Below the pieces are notes generated by a model. The model did no database searches. It saw only the letters and a list, made by a program, of their open reading frames with translations, and was not told where the DNA came from. The translations under genes and the position numbers were made by a program. Shown here piece by piece: positions 1 to 12,289 of a stretch of DNA of 64,000 nucleotides (its first letter is position 1; the number at the start of each line of letters is the position of its first letter). Source of the stretch: Membranipora membranacea (Eukaryota > Bryozoa > Gymnolaemata > Cheilostomatida > Membraniporidae). The stretch covers positions 2,619,501 through 2,683,500 of the forward strand of contig OU612074.1 of assembly GCA_914767715.1 (NCBI GenBank), written 5' to 3'.

Positions 1-847
1 TGTGATACTATCAACTATGCTAACTTTGATATTTTACTGTGTGTTTAGAAAAAAATAACACAGTACTCAGGCTGGCCCTAAAGTGGGTCCAACAGTGCCC
101 TAAAATCGGTTTTACGATGCAGCATTTTCATTGTTAGGGTGCATTCATAAGAATAGGCCCTACCCCATTTGCAGCAGGTTAATTTGGAAGAATAAACCCA
201 AAATTATCATAGTTGTTATGAATATATAATATATGCATGTATACAATCTAAAAACGCATTTACTACATTTATGTTTATCATTAGCAGGTGCTCAGAGGTG
301 CCCATCATGTTATTGGAAGGGATTATATATGGATGAATTTCTACATGTTGTATACGGTAAAGAGGTCATTATCAAATGTAAAGCTGAAAGTGTGTGATAT
401 AATATGTGACCAGCAGAGAAGGTAATTAGCTCAGCGAAGTCGGCAGCCTGCTACCTTATCGCTGCTTCTGCCTGCAACCATGCATAGAGTGCACAATAAT
501 TCTGGTAAACAGTATATGAATTTCTATACAGTAATCCCTCAAAATATAATCCATAAGTAGATGATAAATTGGGTTTTCCAGTATTTTTTATTACAATATC
601 GACGTAAAAAAAGTCATAAATAAGATCCAATCATGACCCATGAGTCATGTTGAGGAAGTTAACTTATAAGCAGTAGTGTGGTCTAAGTGCTCAGAAGGCT
701 CAGAATGATGGCCTCATATTATCAAACATTTCAGACATATTTGAAAACTGAAGCCAAAAACTGGCACTTGCAGCCATCTAAGCACTTAGACTTGTAGCAG
801 AGTAATAACAAAGACAAGTTAACAAATAGCTAGAAGACATTCTATGT

Positions 848-853
848 TTTATT
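848..853 (-). promoter_or_regulatory. Polyadenylation signal AATAAA of P450 copy A
   Basis: AATAAA on the minus strand lies 24 nt past the P450 stop codon at 879-877. This is a plausible distance for a compact 3' UTR. Copy B has the same signal at 21820-21815. Confidence 0.6.
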
Positions 854-876
854 GAAGGCGAACTACCTAGCTACTA

Positions 877-3800
877 TTAGCGAGCAGTGTAGATTATTTT
901 GTGAGGATGCGGACTGTTAAAGAAATCAGTGATGGGTTCTTCAGTCACAGTAGTATCTGGAGGTAATGTTAGCTGATACTTCTGAAGAAGTGCTACAAAT
1001 ATCATAAACAGCTCCATCTGTGCCAGACTCTTACCAAGACATTCTCTTCTGCCTACAGAAAGTGTTAATAATGGTAAGTAAATATGAGTAAGTTAATAAA
1101 AGTAAGTAACGCAAGATATAACCTACACTCTGATTCTTGCCTCCAACTATCATTGTCAGAATAGAATATGATAGGACTTGCCACCATTTCACTTGGTGTA
1201 ACCTTGAATTATCAGTACTAGCAAATACAAAGTTTTATTATCTGGATTGCTCTGACTTCAAGGTAACTATTTCGGTAAGGGTGATCAAATCAGGCTGTGG
1301 AAATTGGATAACTGTTTGGCTTCCACAGCTCTCTGGCTGTGACACTTACCAAGACCAAAATATACAGCGTGACGTTTCTTCAGCTCGATATCTCCAGTTA
1401 GAAATCTCTCAGGTTTGAACGAGTAAGGTTCTTCGAATACTTCTGGGTTACAGAGTACTGACACCATATTTAATAATATATCAGCTCCAACAGGTATCAA
1501 CTACACAAAAGCAAAACCATGCATCATTGACATTGTATTATTAGCTAAGTAAATGTTTGTGAAGAGGAAATACGCTGCCAGTAAATATGCATCCGGGAGG
1601 TTAAAAGACAATCACTATGTTTCCATGTGGACTTTGAGGTCGGCCTAGATAAGTTGTTACCTCTTGGCTCGTCCTCGAAATATGCATCCACCTCCATGGA
1701 TAGAGCTGAGACTTCGAAATAATCTGCCACTGCTGTCCACTCTAGATCGTGAACCTCGGAGCTCAGCACGAACCAGGGAGCTCCCATAGTTCGCACAAAC
1801 TCGATATCTCAAATTTCACCTAGGCATTAATTATCCACATTACAGACCAAGGTCAGAAGATGAGAATGTCATGAAATATGTGAAAGTGTTTCCTCAAATC
1901 TCATGAGGTGAAATTTTGAGACAATATCTCTTTGATTACAGGTATACTAAAGTCAGCGCTCAGAGACTTCTTGTGTGTCCTGCCTATGATTATCTGATCA
2001 TACCTTTCCATCAACATACAGATCTTTGCCTGCTAAATGTGATAAAGCTGTAGGGGTCAGATTGACTCTTCTCAATGTCTCTCTTATAACAGCATCAGTG
2101 TAGGGCATGTTGAGCCTATCCTTAGAGGACACCTCTCTAGAGCCTGTGAAAAAAGCGTAATGATCAACAAGAGTGAAAATATCCATTATTATCAATGGGA
2201 GTTGTGTCATATGAGACAAAGGGGATGGCAACTCCAAGACAACAGGTATTACTTCTTAAATCACAAGTAGTAATTTCAGAGGGATAGAGTACATTAAAGG
2301 TTTTCAAAAATCATTTCACAAAGCAGGATGGCCAAAGGTAAATAAAATTTGCCTGTCAAAAATCTGGCAAAGCAGATGCATTATGGGTAACTATCAAAGC
2401 TCATAACATAGGGCTTTATTTATTGTCTACCCAATACATCTGACCTTAGATTTATTGTTTACTAAACTCTGACGAACCACAGGTCTTATTTATGACAACT
2501 ATAAATATCTCTTTGATCATTTTGGTTTCATCCGACACTCAAGGCACTGGTGAATATCTTTTTGCAGCTTTTTACTGCATACTTCAGTCACAACAATGAC
2601 TATTTAATTTGATTCATACCGATCTGCTTGTCAATCTCCGAGGCCACCTTCTTCTGAACATCCTGGTATTTACACACCATTAATAAGAGCCAGGACAGAC
2701 CATGAGCGGAGGTCATAGTCCCAGCGCCGTACAGGTGATAAGCAAAGGTCACAGCGTTCTCATCTACAGTAAATGGAATAACAAATTATATTTTTAACTC
2801 GATAATCTGCTTAGTTAAGTTGTGCATGAAATCCCTTACCAGATCAACACTGAGAGTTGTGTGACTCAGCAAAAACAACACTGAATTTGAAAGACTTCAG
2901 CATGCTTTATGTATTGAATGGCTATCAAATAGTTATCATCCTACCAGAATAATGCTGTAGTAATAATAAAAAACATCCGTTATTAAGAAACCCCTATGCT
3001 TATAATGACAGTTGCCAGTAAGACTTTTTCAGTGGTCGCCTCTAGTTTCCCGTCTAAATAATCAAATCGAAGTTTTGAACAGTTTGTCTGATTTGAAAAC
3101 GATTCCGTGTCAAAATGCCATGTTCAAAATGTCATTGGGACATAATGCCATTGCCATAGAATAAATAGGAAGCAGTTTGTCTTGGTAAATAAATTAAGTC
3201 GGTTTTACTGCCTGTCATGATCGGTGCTCCCCAGGGTTCGGTTCTCGGGCCAGCACTATTTATAATATTGACCTTTTAAATGCATCACCTGATCTAAATT
3301 GATTACTTTTTGCTGACAATACTAATATTTTTAGTACTGAACCTGAAATTACGAAGAGAAATTTACCTCTGATAAACAAATGGTGTATCACCAACTGTCT
3401 TGTTGTGACAGCCTGGCATGTCACTGGCTGTCACTGGAAATGCCATAATAATAATGATTTTTTATTCACTTCTAGTGGCAGAAATAATAACATTTTAATA
3501 GACATTTATTACAAAACATTGACCAACTATTTGGCTGTGTCCTGGTATGTGTAGTTACGCTTTGCCGTCTTGATGAGTGTGAGCCAATTTATTATCACTT
3601 TGCTATTACCTAGTTTTTGCAATTTCATTGATATCATAATGATATCTAGTTTAAGTGCTCAAACAGTGCAAGATGCTGATAGAGGCATTTCATTATCAAC
3701 CAGGAGAGGAAGTGGTTGATAATGAAATGCCTCTACCAGCATCTTGCACCGTTTGAGCACTTAAACTAAATGATATCCTATTTTCACATCCTTTTGGTAA

Positions 3801-6800
3801 TACTATATAAGAGATAGTTTTTTCTCAGTTTAGTGTGTGTTGTTTGAGAGAGCAATAAAGATGCTGGTAAGCAATTAAAAGTCTCGTCAATTCGCCCTAG
3901 TAAACCGCAGTGTGCGGCATAGTGGTTTAGTGCTGTCACATTGTGATAAACCAAGGATTTCTTGAAATCCTTGGATAAACAATGAGAAAACCTTTTTGAA
4001 ACCTCAAACAAAATTTTTAACCAGAAGATTAAAAGCTCATATTCGGGATATATTTTAGAAGAATAAAGAACAATATAACTTTCCATGAACATTTTAGAAG
4101 CCTGAGAAGGGAATTAAATTTAACCCTGATGATGATACGAGCACTCGGTTCAGCCATTGAGCAGAATCTAGAATTAGAGTTCTGGGGCCACGCAAGTGAT
4201 AGTCAGATTCGACTCTACAAAAAATGCTCTGCTTGTCATCAAGGGAATTAGACCAGGGGTCAAATTTCCAATAATTTTGAAAAACTAAAAATCATGCTAT
4301 TACAGATGCTTTTTGAATACAGAATTTTGAAACTTTTATTAAAATCATACTCAATTCAAAATAATTCAAATATGATAACAACCATTAATACAACGCTTGA
4401 TCCAACAAACTTGAATTTCTTAAAAACCAGTAACGAACGAGGAGAGAGGTCCTTGTAAAGCAATGGTATAGCCTTGTTCTACAAGTTCATTTTGAGAGTT
4501 GGGGCAGGGCCAGGGTGCGATCTCACAGTCGGGCTGGCGGAGCGTCTCTGGTCAAGTGGTGCATAGCGGTTACGATGAGCACGAAGTGATATCAGAAAAG
4601 TTTATATTTGATGCAATTAAAAAGAAAAACTAGGCATTGTAATATGTTGCCAAATGTCTCGGTAACAGCCATGAAAGCTATGAACAAGATATAAAAAAAT
4701 ATCCAAATACAAAGATAATCATTATGGCTGTTTTAGAAATGGCCTTGCCTCAGTTGCTTGTGTAGATTTGTCACTTTTTCAGTATCTTGGCGCTGAAAAA
4801 GATTGTATTTTCATGCTAAGCTGCATACTCATGAACTCATGATCAGAACTTTCCTACACTTTGTTCAATCATGCTAGCCTTAAAGGCCAAGCCCAATGAA
4901 GTTCTAACTTACTGTATGTTTTTCATGAGGTTCTAAGCTCTCATTTGAGCCATTGGACAAAACTCTACACCTACCACAGGCAGATCTGTTGATGCTCAAA
5001 GCTGATGCTTCATGAAAACAGTCATGGTCCCAGCTCATGACGTCACAAGCAGTGTTTTCTTAAATTACTGTGATACCGGATATATGATGCCAAATATTAG
5101 GGGAGTGATGGTACAGATCCCCTCAAAAACTTTGGAATGAGTGAATAAGATATCAGACTACAATCACCTTAATTTCTATTGGATATTTTTGCTAGGAACA
5201 ATCAGATAACAATGGATATTACAAACAGTAAAAACCATTATTGGCAAATGTTAAACACTGTCTATGACGTCAGAAGGTCAAGGACATTTAAATGGTTTCT
5301 CAATGTGACTGAATTTATTGACTGTTTGATGGAGATGTCATCTTTGAGCATCAGCAGATCTGGTTGTGGTAGGTATAGAATCTTGTCCAATGGCCCATCT
5401 GAAAGCTCATCACCTAAAGTAAAACATGACAACACTTAAAACTTCATTGGGCTTGGCCTTTAATGACGGCGGTAATAGCATCAGACAAGACCAGTCAAAA
5501 ACCCTTCAAGCCAAGACATAAAGTTGGTCATATTTAGAGTCAATTCATTTGCCATAACCCAAAGAGTTGGCGTCCAAGTATTTAGCTGCAATTTCTGCAA
5601 CACACACTAGTCTTCAGTACATTGGGGCCCAACAAACCTGGGAGAAAAAAATTCAAACATAGAAACTTCGAGACTTGAACAGTGAATGAGATGGCTCCAA
5701 CCAGCTGAACCACCTCCTACTCTGACTGAGCAACTCGCAGCTGTAATATGACTTACAGAAAATACAGCATGGTTTGATCTACTTTGGTTACATATTAGGC
5801 ATTATGGCAATGGTATTTTGGGATATGGTATGTTGTCCCCAATGGTAATATGTCCAATCTGGCTTTATATCCACTGGTATTTTGTCACAACTGGCATTTT
5901 GTACAACTGGTATTTTGGCATTGGTATAGTGTGCAGTGGTGTTATCACCTATGGCATTATGGCCATGGAATTTATGGCAATAGAATTATGTTGAGTTTTG
6001 GGTTGGGTTTCTAGTCTGGGTTCGGGGTATATAGCATCTTGTAGATAATGTCTATCATAAATCCTACTAAATGCTTTTACGACGTTCATTTCACAACATT
6101 ACAAAGCTGGTGCAGTTTTCAAAATTAAACAAGACAATGTTACCAACCTGAAAAAGCTGATGTCCCATTCTGCTCATATTCCCCTCGGCTAATTATGAAG
6201 TTGTCCAGCACATCTCGAGGGCTATCTGGGTCCACAGTCTCCTTGTGTTCGTCTATCAGGGATCTCAGCACCTTGAATTGTTCCCCTACTACCCTCTGAC
6301 TCTCCTTAACGAGTGACGCCAGAAATAAGGAGCTGAACGGAACGTTCTTAAAGGTAGAGGTCACACCAATGGTTCCGACATCCGTATTCAGTGAGGATAT
6401 CATATCAATAAATACCTGATCGTCATACTCTCTCCTGTTACCGAACAGAAGCTGAGAGATGATGTTACATGTGACTAAGGCGAGGCTGATGCCGTGCTCC
6501 ACAGGCTTGCCTTCGTACGGCTCGATGAACACTTTCATAAACTGAGATATCTCTGATAGTATCTGAGGCTCCATCGCTGCTTTGCCCATCCCTCCGTTAC
6601 GTAACGTCGTGAGGGTAAAAGCACGCAACGCTTTCCAATGAGGAGGGGGTGCCCAGAAAATACCTGCGAGAAAATAATGGTGTTAAATGTTAAGTTGGTG
6701 AAAGGGAAGCATCCATGTCTTGCATGGTCATATTTTGCATGGTCTGATTTGACTTGGAAATATCATTTAATTCCTTGGAATCGAGTTGTACACAGAATTA

Positions 6801-9800
6801 TTCGTACTGACAAGGAAGCTCGATAATACTTTTTTGTTGGTCTTGAAGATGTTATACAAACTAAATATGATGCTTTTTACTGATATAAGCTAAATAGTGA
6901 CATTCCTTGATGAAAAAAATTTCCTGTTGCAGGTGTGTGTGATCTGTAAGTTTGAGTTTCAGATAACTTTGAGTTCTGCCTTTTTGTTATAACTTTATTG
7001 AGTTAGGTTAGGGGACCAACTTGGATGAATTTACACTTGGAATCAAAAATAATACTCAATCAATTCTTAGCAGCAGTTTGGTACCTGGTGTTTTTTCTGC
7101 AGTATCAATCATTTGTTGAGTCATAGATAGAACAGATCTATCACTGGTGTAGTCAGCATTCTTCACCAGAAGTAACTGAAAGGCATCGTATCCTGATATA
7201 ACAACTCGTTTAGTGCCGCCAATCTCCATTGTGAAAACCTGATAATTGAAAAGAATCTCATGGACAGAAGGAGTGCATGACTTACCTCCTCTCTGCAGTC
7301 AGAAGGATGGTGAGTTATTTATTTAGGAACTGAAAACCTTTCTGGCCATACTTAGACCTAAATTGAGAGAATTGTAATCGAGAGACAGTTTGAAGCGCTA
7401 TCTCTGTTACCAGTTGTGACGATAAGAACAACTCTGCTTATCTTACAGGGAAGGGAAATATTGAACCGATAAGGATCCTGTCATACCTGTCGCTATAATC
7501 TATTATATCTTGTCTGGTCAAAATCAAAGATAGAATGCCATAATAATAAAAAGTGTGTAATCTGACATTGGTTCAGCACAGTGATCGAGGTTACGCGTAT
7601 TTGTTTTGCAATGTCATGCAAATGTGATATTATAATCATTTTTAATGCTCTTCGGTATTCCAACTATACTGTGAGTGGTGACATAATAAAAAAGCTCTAC
7701 GCTTGGACCTGATCATCATGGTACCCAGCCATAATGCCATGGTCAAAATGCCATTGGGACAAAATGTCAGTGACACAATGCCATTACCATAATGCCATGG
7801 CCATAATACCATAGGTGATAACACCACTGCACATTATGCCAATGCCAAAATACCAGTTGTACAAAACGCCAGTTGTGTCAAAATACCAGTGGATAAAAGG
7901 CCGGATTGGACATAATACCATTTGGGACAACATACCATATCCCAAAATACCAATGCCATAATGCCAAAATATGTTACCAAAGGAGATCAAGCCACGCTGT
8001 ATATTTTCTTGTTAGTTATATCAAGGAGTTTGAAACTGTAACTGTAACTCCCTGGTTATATTACAGCTGCGAGTTGCTCAGTCAGAGTAGAAGGTGCTTC
8101 AGCTGGTTAGAGACATCTCCTTCACTGCTCAAGTCTCGAAGTTTCTACGCTTGAATCTTGATGATCTCTGGGGTTTGTTGGGCCCCATGTGTACCGAAGG
8201 CTAGTGTGTGTTTCAGAAATTGCAGCCAAATATTGTGCTGCAAACTCTGGGATATGGCAAAACAATTGACTCTCTAAAGTTGACCAAATTTATGTCTTGG
8301 CTAGAAGGGTTTTGACTGGTCTTGACTGATGCTATTACTGGCGTCATTAAGGCTAGCATGATTGAACATAATCTAGGAAAATTCTGTTCATGAGTTCATG
8401 AGTATGCAGTTAAGCATAAAAATACAACCTTTTTCAGTGCTAAGACACTGAAAATGTGACATCTGAGGCAAGGCCATTTCTAGAACAGTCAAAATGATTA
8501 GCTTTGTATTGGATACTTTTTTACATCTTGTTTATAGCTTTCAACGTGATACCGACACATTGGGCAACATATTACAATGCCTAGTTTTTCTTTTTTATAG
8601 CAACAAGAATAAACTTTTCTGATATGTTTTCCACTTAGTGCACCCCCCCCCCCGTACCTGCTATGCACCACTTGACAAGAGGTGCCCCACCAGCCTGACT
8701 ATGAGATTGCATACTGGCCCTGCTCAAACTCTTAGAAGGTACTTGTTGAACAAGGCTATACATGCCATTGCTTAACAAGGACCTCTATCCTAGCTTTTTA
8801 TTGGTGTTACGAAATTTAAATTTGTTGGATCAAGTGTTGTATTCATGGTTTAAAATCATGTTTAAAATATTTTGAATTGAGCATGATTTCAATAAAAGTT
8901 TCAAAATTCTGTATTCCGAAAGCATTTGTAATGGCATGATTTTTCATAATTATTAGAAATGTGACCCCTGGTCTAATTCCCTTGATGAGACGCAGAGCAT
9001 TTTTGCAGAGTCGTAGCTAGCTATCACTTGCGTTGCCCCAGAACTCTAATTCTTAGATCAAATCCGGATGTAAAAGATATAAATAATGTCAACCATTTGA
9101 TTTTGCATGTTCATGGAAAGTTATATTAGAGTTTCAACCTACAAATTTTGTTGTTCCTTTTTCTTCTAAAATAGAGTTCCCTAATATGAGCTTTTACAAA
9201 CCCCTATAAAATGACTTTGCTGAATACGATGGACATGGCCTAGCCGTGAAAGTTCATTTTGGGTGAACAGACTTCTTTTTTTCTTGTTAGTTGTGACTGT
9301 AACTTTTTATACAACTAATAAATGCAGAGTTAACCTGCTCTATGTTCAATCATTGTGGTCTTATCGATGTCATTAGTAACATGAGTCAAAACTTGGCTTT
9401 CGAAAAAAAGTTGGTAATAATCCAGAGTTATTGTCATTATAATTCTAGAGTATAGTTGGGAAATATTTGTTACAAGTCACTAGCCCTCAGTTTGTGGACG
9501 CCAAAAAACTCCAGAGATCATCAAAATTCAAACGTAGAAGCTTCGAGACTTAAACAGTGAATGAGATGGCTCTAACCAACTGAACCACCTCCTGCTCTGA
9601 CCAAGCAATTCGCAGCTGTAATATAACTAACAATGAAAATAAGGCGTGGTTTGGTCTCCTTTGGTAACATATATTGGCATTATGGCAATGGTATTTTGGG
9701 ATATGGTATTTTGTCCCAAATGGTATTATGTACAATCCGGCTTTATGTCCACTGGTATTTTGACACAACTGGCGTTTTGTACAACTGGTATTATGGCATT

Positions 9801-10349
9801 GGTATAATGTGCAGTGGTGTTATCACCTATGGCATTATGGCCATGGCATAATGGCAATTGGCAATGGCGTTATGTCACTGGCATTTTGTCCCAACGGCAT
9901 TTTGGCCATGGCATTTTGACACGGAATCGACTGTCATAATGTGCTTCTCGATGTGGCTAATTGGCTCTTTCTACTGCTGACATCCAAAAAGAGCCACTCC
10001 CCTGACTCCACGATGCAGACTAATTATTTAATTGCCACATCATGAAAAACATTAGTAATAATGAATTGTTGCTGACAATAAAAGTATATATATATATGCT
10101 GAACAAGTGATGACTGGGTGCAAAACTGTTAACACAAATTATACTTACATTTCCGAATTTTCTTCTGTTTGCCTCGCAGAATTCCATGATATCTCCATAC
10201 CACATAAACTGATGTAGATTTCCAAGTATCGGTAACTTCCAGGGTCCTGGAGGAAAGCGATCACCTTTTGATTCACTAAACAGGTACCAAGACAGCAGAA
10301 ATGCGCAAATCGCCACCAGAGCTGTTGTGTAATCCAACTCAAAAATCAT
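877..10349 (-). CDS. Cytochrome P450, CYP2-clan-like (copy A)
   Basis: Heme-thiolate monooxygenase, probably anchored in the endoplasmic reticulum. Exons on the minus strand: 10349-10149, 7238-7085, 6663-6148, 2763-2620, 2143-2004, 1500-1350, 1052-877. All junctions are GT-AG and phases agree (0,1,1,1,0,1). They sum to 1482 nt, or 493 aa plus a TAA stop, the normal microsomal P450 length. An N-terminal hydrophobic anchor (about residues 8-25) is followed by the proline hinge PPGPWKLPILGNLHQF. Other hallmarks are the I-helix AGTMTS (about 304-309), the K-helix ETLR (360-363), PERF (415-418) and the heme loop FGLGRRECLG with Cys440. No disabling change was seen, so it should be functional. Substrate cannot be predicted. 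Introns 2-4 are packed with repeats, and exons 2-3 lie between inverted copies of one repeat. Confidence 0.93.
3190..3420 (+). mobile_element. Reverse-transcriptase fragment of a non-LTR retrotransposon (dead)
   Basis: Frame from 3196 reads GAPQGSVLGPALFIIL, the conserved block that precedes the catalytic motif in LINE-type reverse transcriptases. After a frame change and a stop, LLFADNTNIFS follows at about 3303; the family motif is FADD, here FADN. It is truncated, shifted and clearly non-functional, and lies in intron 3 of the P450 gene. The duplicate is at about 24351-24581. Confidence 0.75.
3647..3768. mobile_element. Foldback element with 9-bp target duplication (MULE-like MITE)
   Basis: Two arms of about 56 bp (3647-3702 and 3713-3768) are almost perfect inverted complements around a 10-bp loop. 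Termini are TAGTTTAAGTGCTCAAAC and its complement. The element is flanked by the exact 9-bp direct repeat AATGATATC (3638-3646 and 3769-3777). A 9-bp duplication with long inverted repeats is typical of Mutator-like elements, so that class is inferred. No coding capacity. Confidence 0.85.
4080..6000 (+). repeat. Interspersed repeat, forward arm (inverted partner at 7720-9250)
   Basis: The reverse complement of 7720-9250 aligns along most of this interval. Shared segments include the stretch near 4140-4260, a segment containing CTCATGAACTCATGA near 4830, a block ending in CGCAGCTGTAATAT near 5740, and a terminal array of degenerate GGYATTNTG units. The forward arm is interrupted by a nested 576-bp MITE (4884-5459). 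With its partner it flanks P450 exons 3 and 2. No intact ORF was recognised. The copy B counterpart is about 25250-27170. Confidence 0.85.
4884..5459. mobile_element. Nested MITE with TTAA target duplication
   Basis: Perfect terminal inverted repeats AGGCCAAGCCCAATGAAGTT and complement bound a 576-bp element flanked by TTAA at 4880-4883 and 5460-5463. The inverted partner repeat at 7720-9250 keeps the uninterrupted site (GCC-TTAA-TGACG on its complement), which proves insertion. TTAA targeting is known for piggyBac and Kolobok transposases; which one mobilised this is unknown. An 86-codon open frame inside (5179-5439) matches nothing I recognise and is probably chance. Copy B: about 26054-26628. 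Confidence 0.88.
7720..9250 (-). repeat. Interspersed repeat, reverse arm
   Basis: Inverted partner of 4080-6000. It lacks the nested TTAA MITE and so shows the empty site for it (near 8340-8350). It contains a poly-C run (8643-8653) and a short palindromic insertion (8022-8054). The copy B counterpart is about 28890-30470, with the poly-C run at 29812-29824 (13 rather than 11 C). Confidence 0.85.
8022..8054. mobile_element. Very short palindromic insertion, 33 bp, 7-bp target duplication
   Basis: Begins CAAGGAGTT and ends AACTCCCTG, with the exact 7-bp direct repeat GTTATAT on both sides (8015-8021 and 8055-8061). The related repeat near 9612-9625, read on the complement, has a single GTTATAT running straight into TACAGCTG, so it is the empty site. 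Confidence 0.85.
9480..9940 (+). repeat. Interspersed repeat, third partial copy
   Basis: Forward-orientation partial copy of the same repeat. It includes the segment matching 5640-5760 and the degenerate GGYATTNTG array, and ends in TTTTGACACGGAATCG. That end is the reverse complement of the sequence at about 3099-3114, where another array begins, so these may be the termini of the family. The copy B counterpart is about 30710-31155. Confidence 0.75.
9668..9938 (+). repeat. Degenerate 15-17 bp tandem array (GGYATTNTG units)
   Basis: Successive units start with GGCATT or GGTATT, continue TTTG or TATG and vary in the last 5-7 bases, giving a period of about 15-17 bp. Similar arrays occur at about 5789-5992 (forward), 7717-7975 (reverse) and, short, at about 3099-3160 (reverse). 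The arrays create many short open frames on both strands, which I do not regard as genes. Counterparts in copy B are near 26968-27150, 28892-29147 and 30910-31150. Confidence 0.8.
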
Positions 10350-10516
10350 TTTCTCAGAGTATGCTAGACAATTTGTTGTGTGCAGTTTAACAGAGTTGTT
10401 TAAAGCCTAAAACTGCAAATGCAAATATAACTCTCCACAGGATTAAGGTTGTCCATATATATATATATATATAATGGTGATTTTCAATCAGTGTGTGGAA
10501 TCGTTGGTACATGAAA

Positions 10517-10543
10517 CAAGGAGTTAAAGACTTTAACTCCTTG
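10517..10543. mobile_element. Very short palindromic insertion, 27 bp, 7-bp target duplication
   Basis: Perfect palindrome with 13-bp arms (CAAGGAGTTAAAG and complement) around one central base. It is flanked by CATGAAA at 10510-10516 and 10544-10550. It lies about 170 bp upstream of the P450 start codon, between the divergent P450 and membrane-protein genes. Confidence 0.88.
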
Positions 10544-12219
10544 CATGAAATAACGGACCACACTCATTGGTTCTTTATTTGTCGTTTTGTGCTGATTTGA
10601 TTTATTGGCATCTTTTGTGTGGAGTTTTGTAATATATGCCTTAGTCCAAGATGGGTAAAATATATAAAAGTTCGGCTTAATATGATTGCTGAAACATCAA
10701 TCAGGTGAAATGCGGTTGTGGAAATAACACTAATACTTTCATTCTTTCTTTCTTCTGTCTCTGTTTCTAGGTCAAGTTTAATGTTGTAGATGGCTTTATT
10801 TACTGCCATAATGAATATATGTGTCTGTTAATATAGAGGATATGACCTCGGACAAATTAGATCCAGTTTGCTTTAATTCAGAACCGCTGCACAAAGCGGG
10901 ATGAAACAAGATTTATAACCACAGTGAATTACAACTTATAACAAAAACACCATTTGATCACCATGGCCTTGGTGTTTGCAGAAACTCATACTGATTTTAA
11001 TCCTTGGCACTGGATCACAAATGGACATTCCAATCAGCATTAAACACTAATTTAAGTTCATTTCTGCTACCCACACAACATGAAATAAATTGTTTTTGTT
11101 TATAAATTATTTATGCAAAGATCCCTAGTGCAATCGTACTCAAACTTGTTTATATCAAATACAATGCTTCAATCCGCTATACATGCCACATTAATTTCTG
11201 TCAGTTCAACAGTTTTTAACAAGCTCTGGAAGTCACTGGAACTTCATAGTCAACTAAAAAGCTACCAATTGATATATCAGAATATCAGAGACTGCAGCTG
11301 ATAGAATCCACTTGCACCCAAATGACATATATCAGTAATTGCAACTGTTCAGATACTGAGACTGTAGACTGCGCAGCGTGCCAAAAAGCTACATAGGAAA
11401 ACTTTTTACTCTGTCAGCAGATAAAATAGCTGTGCATTTTGTTGATTTACTAATTATGGCCAGTGTACAAGGAAAAACTGTGGACTAGCTTACTGTTTTC
11501 TCACGTAAATATAACTTTGTATAACAGATTTAGCAAGTTGGAGATTGACTTTTGGTCCAACATGACATTATGAGTAGCTTACCAGCATAAGTGATCACTA
11601 ATGTTTATATCGGGTTTCTGTTTCCGAGATAAAAAAACAGTTGTGTGCTTGTGCTTGTTTGGGATCCGCCCAATTTTCCGAAAGTCATTTTTCCACATCA
11701 TGTTAGCCGTCATGCCACCGGCCGCCATGATATTTTATCGCCAAGTCTTTTTCTCTTCATAATGATTTCCCACTCTGCCATTTGCCCACCTGGACGTTTT
11801 CCCGCCAATCTATTTGTCCACCTAGAAAACTGTCTATAGCTTGGTGGGAAAGTGTCCTGTTACCCCCACTAATGTGAGTAATTTGTAATAATCAGAGTTA
11901 TCTGGCAAGAGACATGTTAGTTTGGAAGCTTGGCAGACTAGACAGTATATTTTCACATCAAGTGTTCTCTTGCTTTAATATCAAAGTACTACTATCAGTA
12001 AGACTGCCGTGCTCATTGGGGAAGCCATCTGAGAAAAACAAGGTAGAAAAATTAGTACCACTATTGATCAGACAGAAGCGTGCTCTGCGAGGAAGCCATT
12101 GATGAATAAGATGTAGACTGGAATGTTAACAATGATCATTCTACACGTGAATCTTCATCAGTATAGTTGGATTTATTTCAGCCTTCTGGTGGATTATTGT
12201 GAATATTTTATTAGTAATA

Positions 12220-12289
12220 ATGGATGTATATCATGAACGCAAACCTTCTCAAACTCGCCAGATTCTGGTACCTGCCCTAATGACTCTAG
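12220..12289 (+). pseudogene. Orphan first exon of the MDVYHER membrane-protein family
   Basis: ATG followed by MDVYHERKPSQTRQILVP... and a GTGAGT donor in phase 1 after 23 codons. It is identical in form to exon 1 at 33449 and 61533. Homology to copy B ends about 40 bp into the following intron (12331), and the transmembrane exon found at 33674 has no counterpart downstream. This copy therefore seems to have lost the rest of its gene, unless unrelated exons are captured. Confidence 0.7.

Noticed and set aside
5179-5439. 86-codon frame inside the TTAA MITE
   Set aside because: No similarity to transposases or other families, and it is conserved only because the whole region was duplicated recently.
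10564-10809. 81-codon minus-strand frame preserved in both duplication copies
   Set aside because: The copies are nearly identical overall, so preservation is not evidence of selection; composition is not protein-like and no domain is seen.
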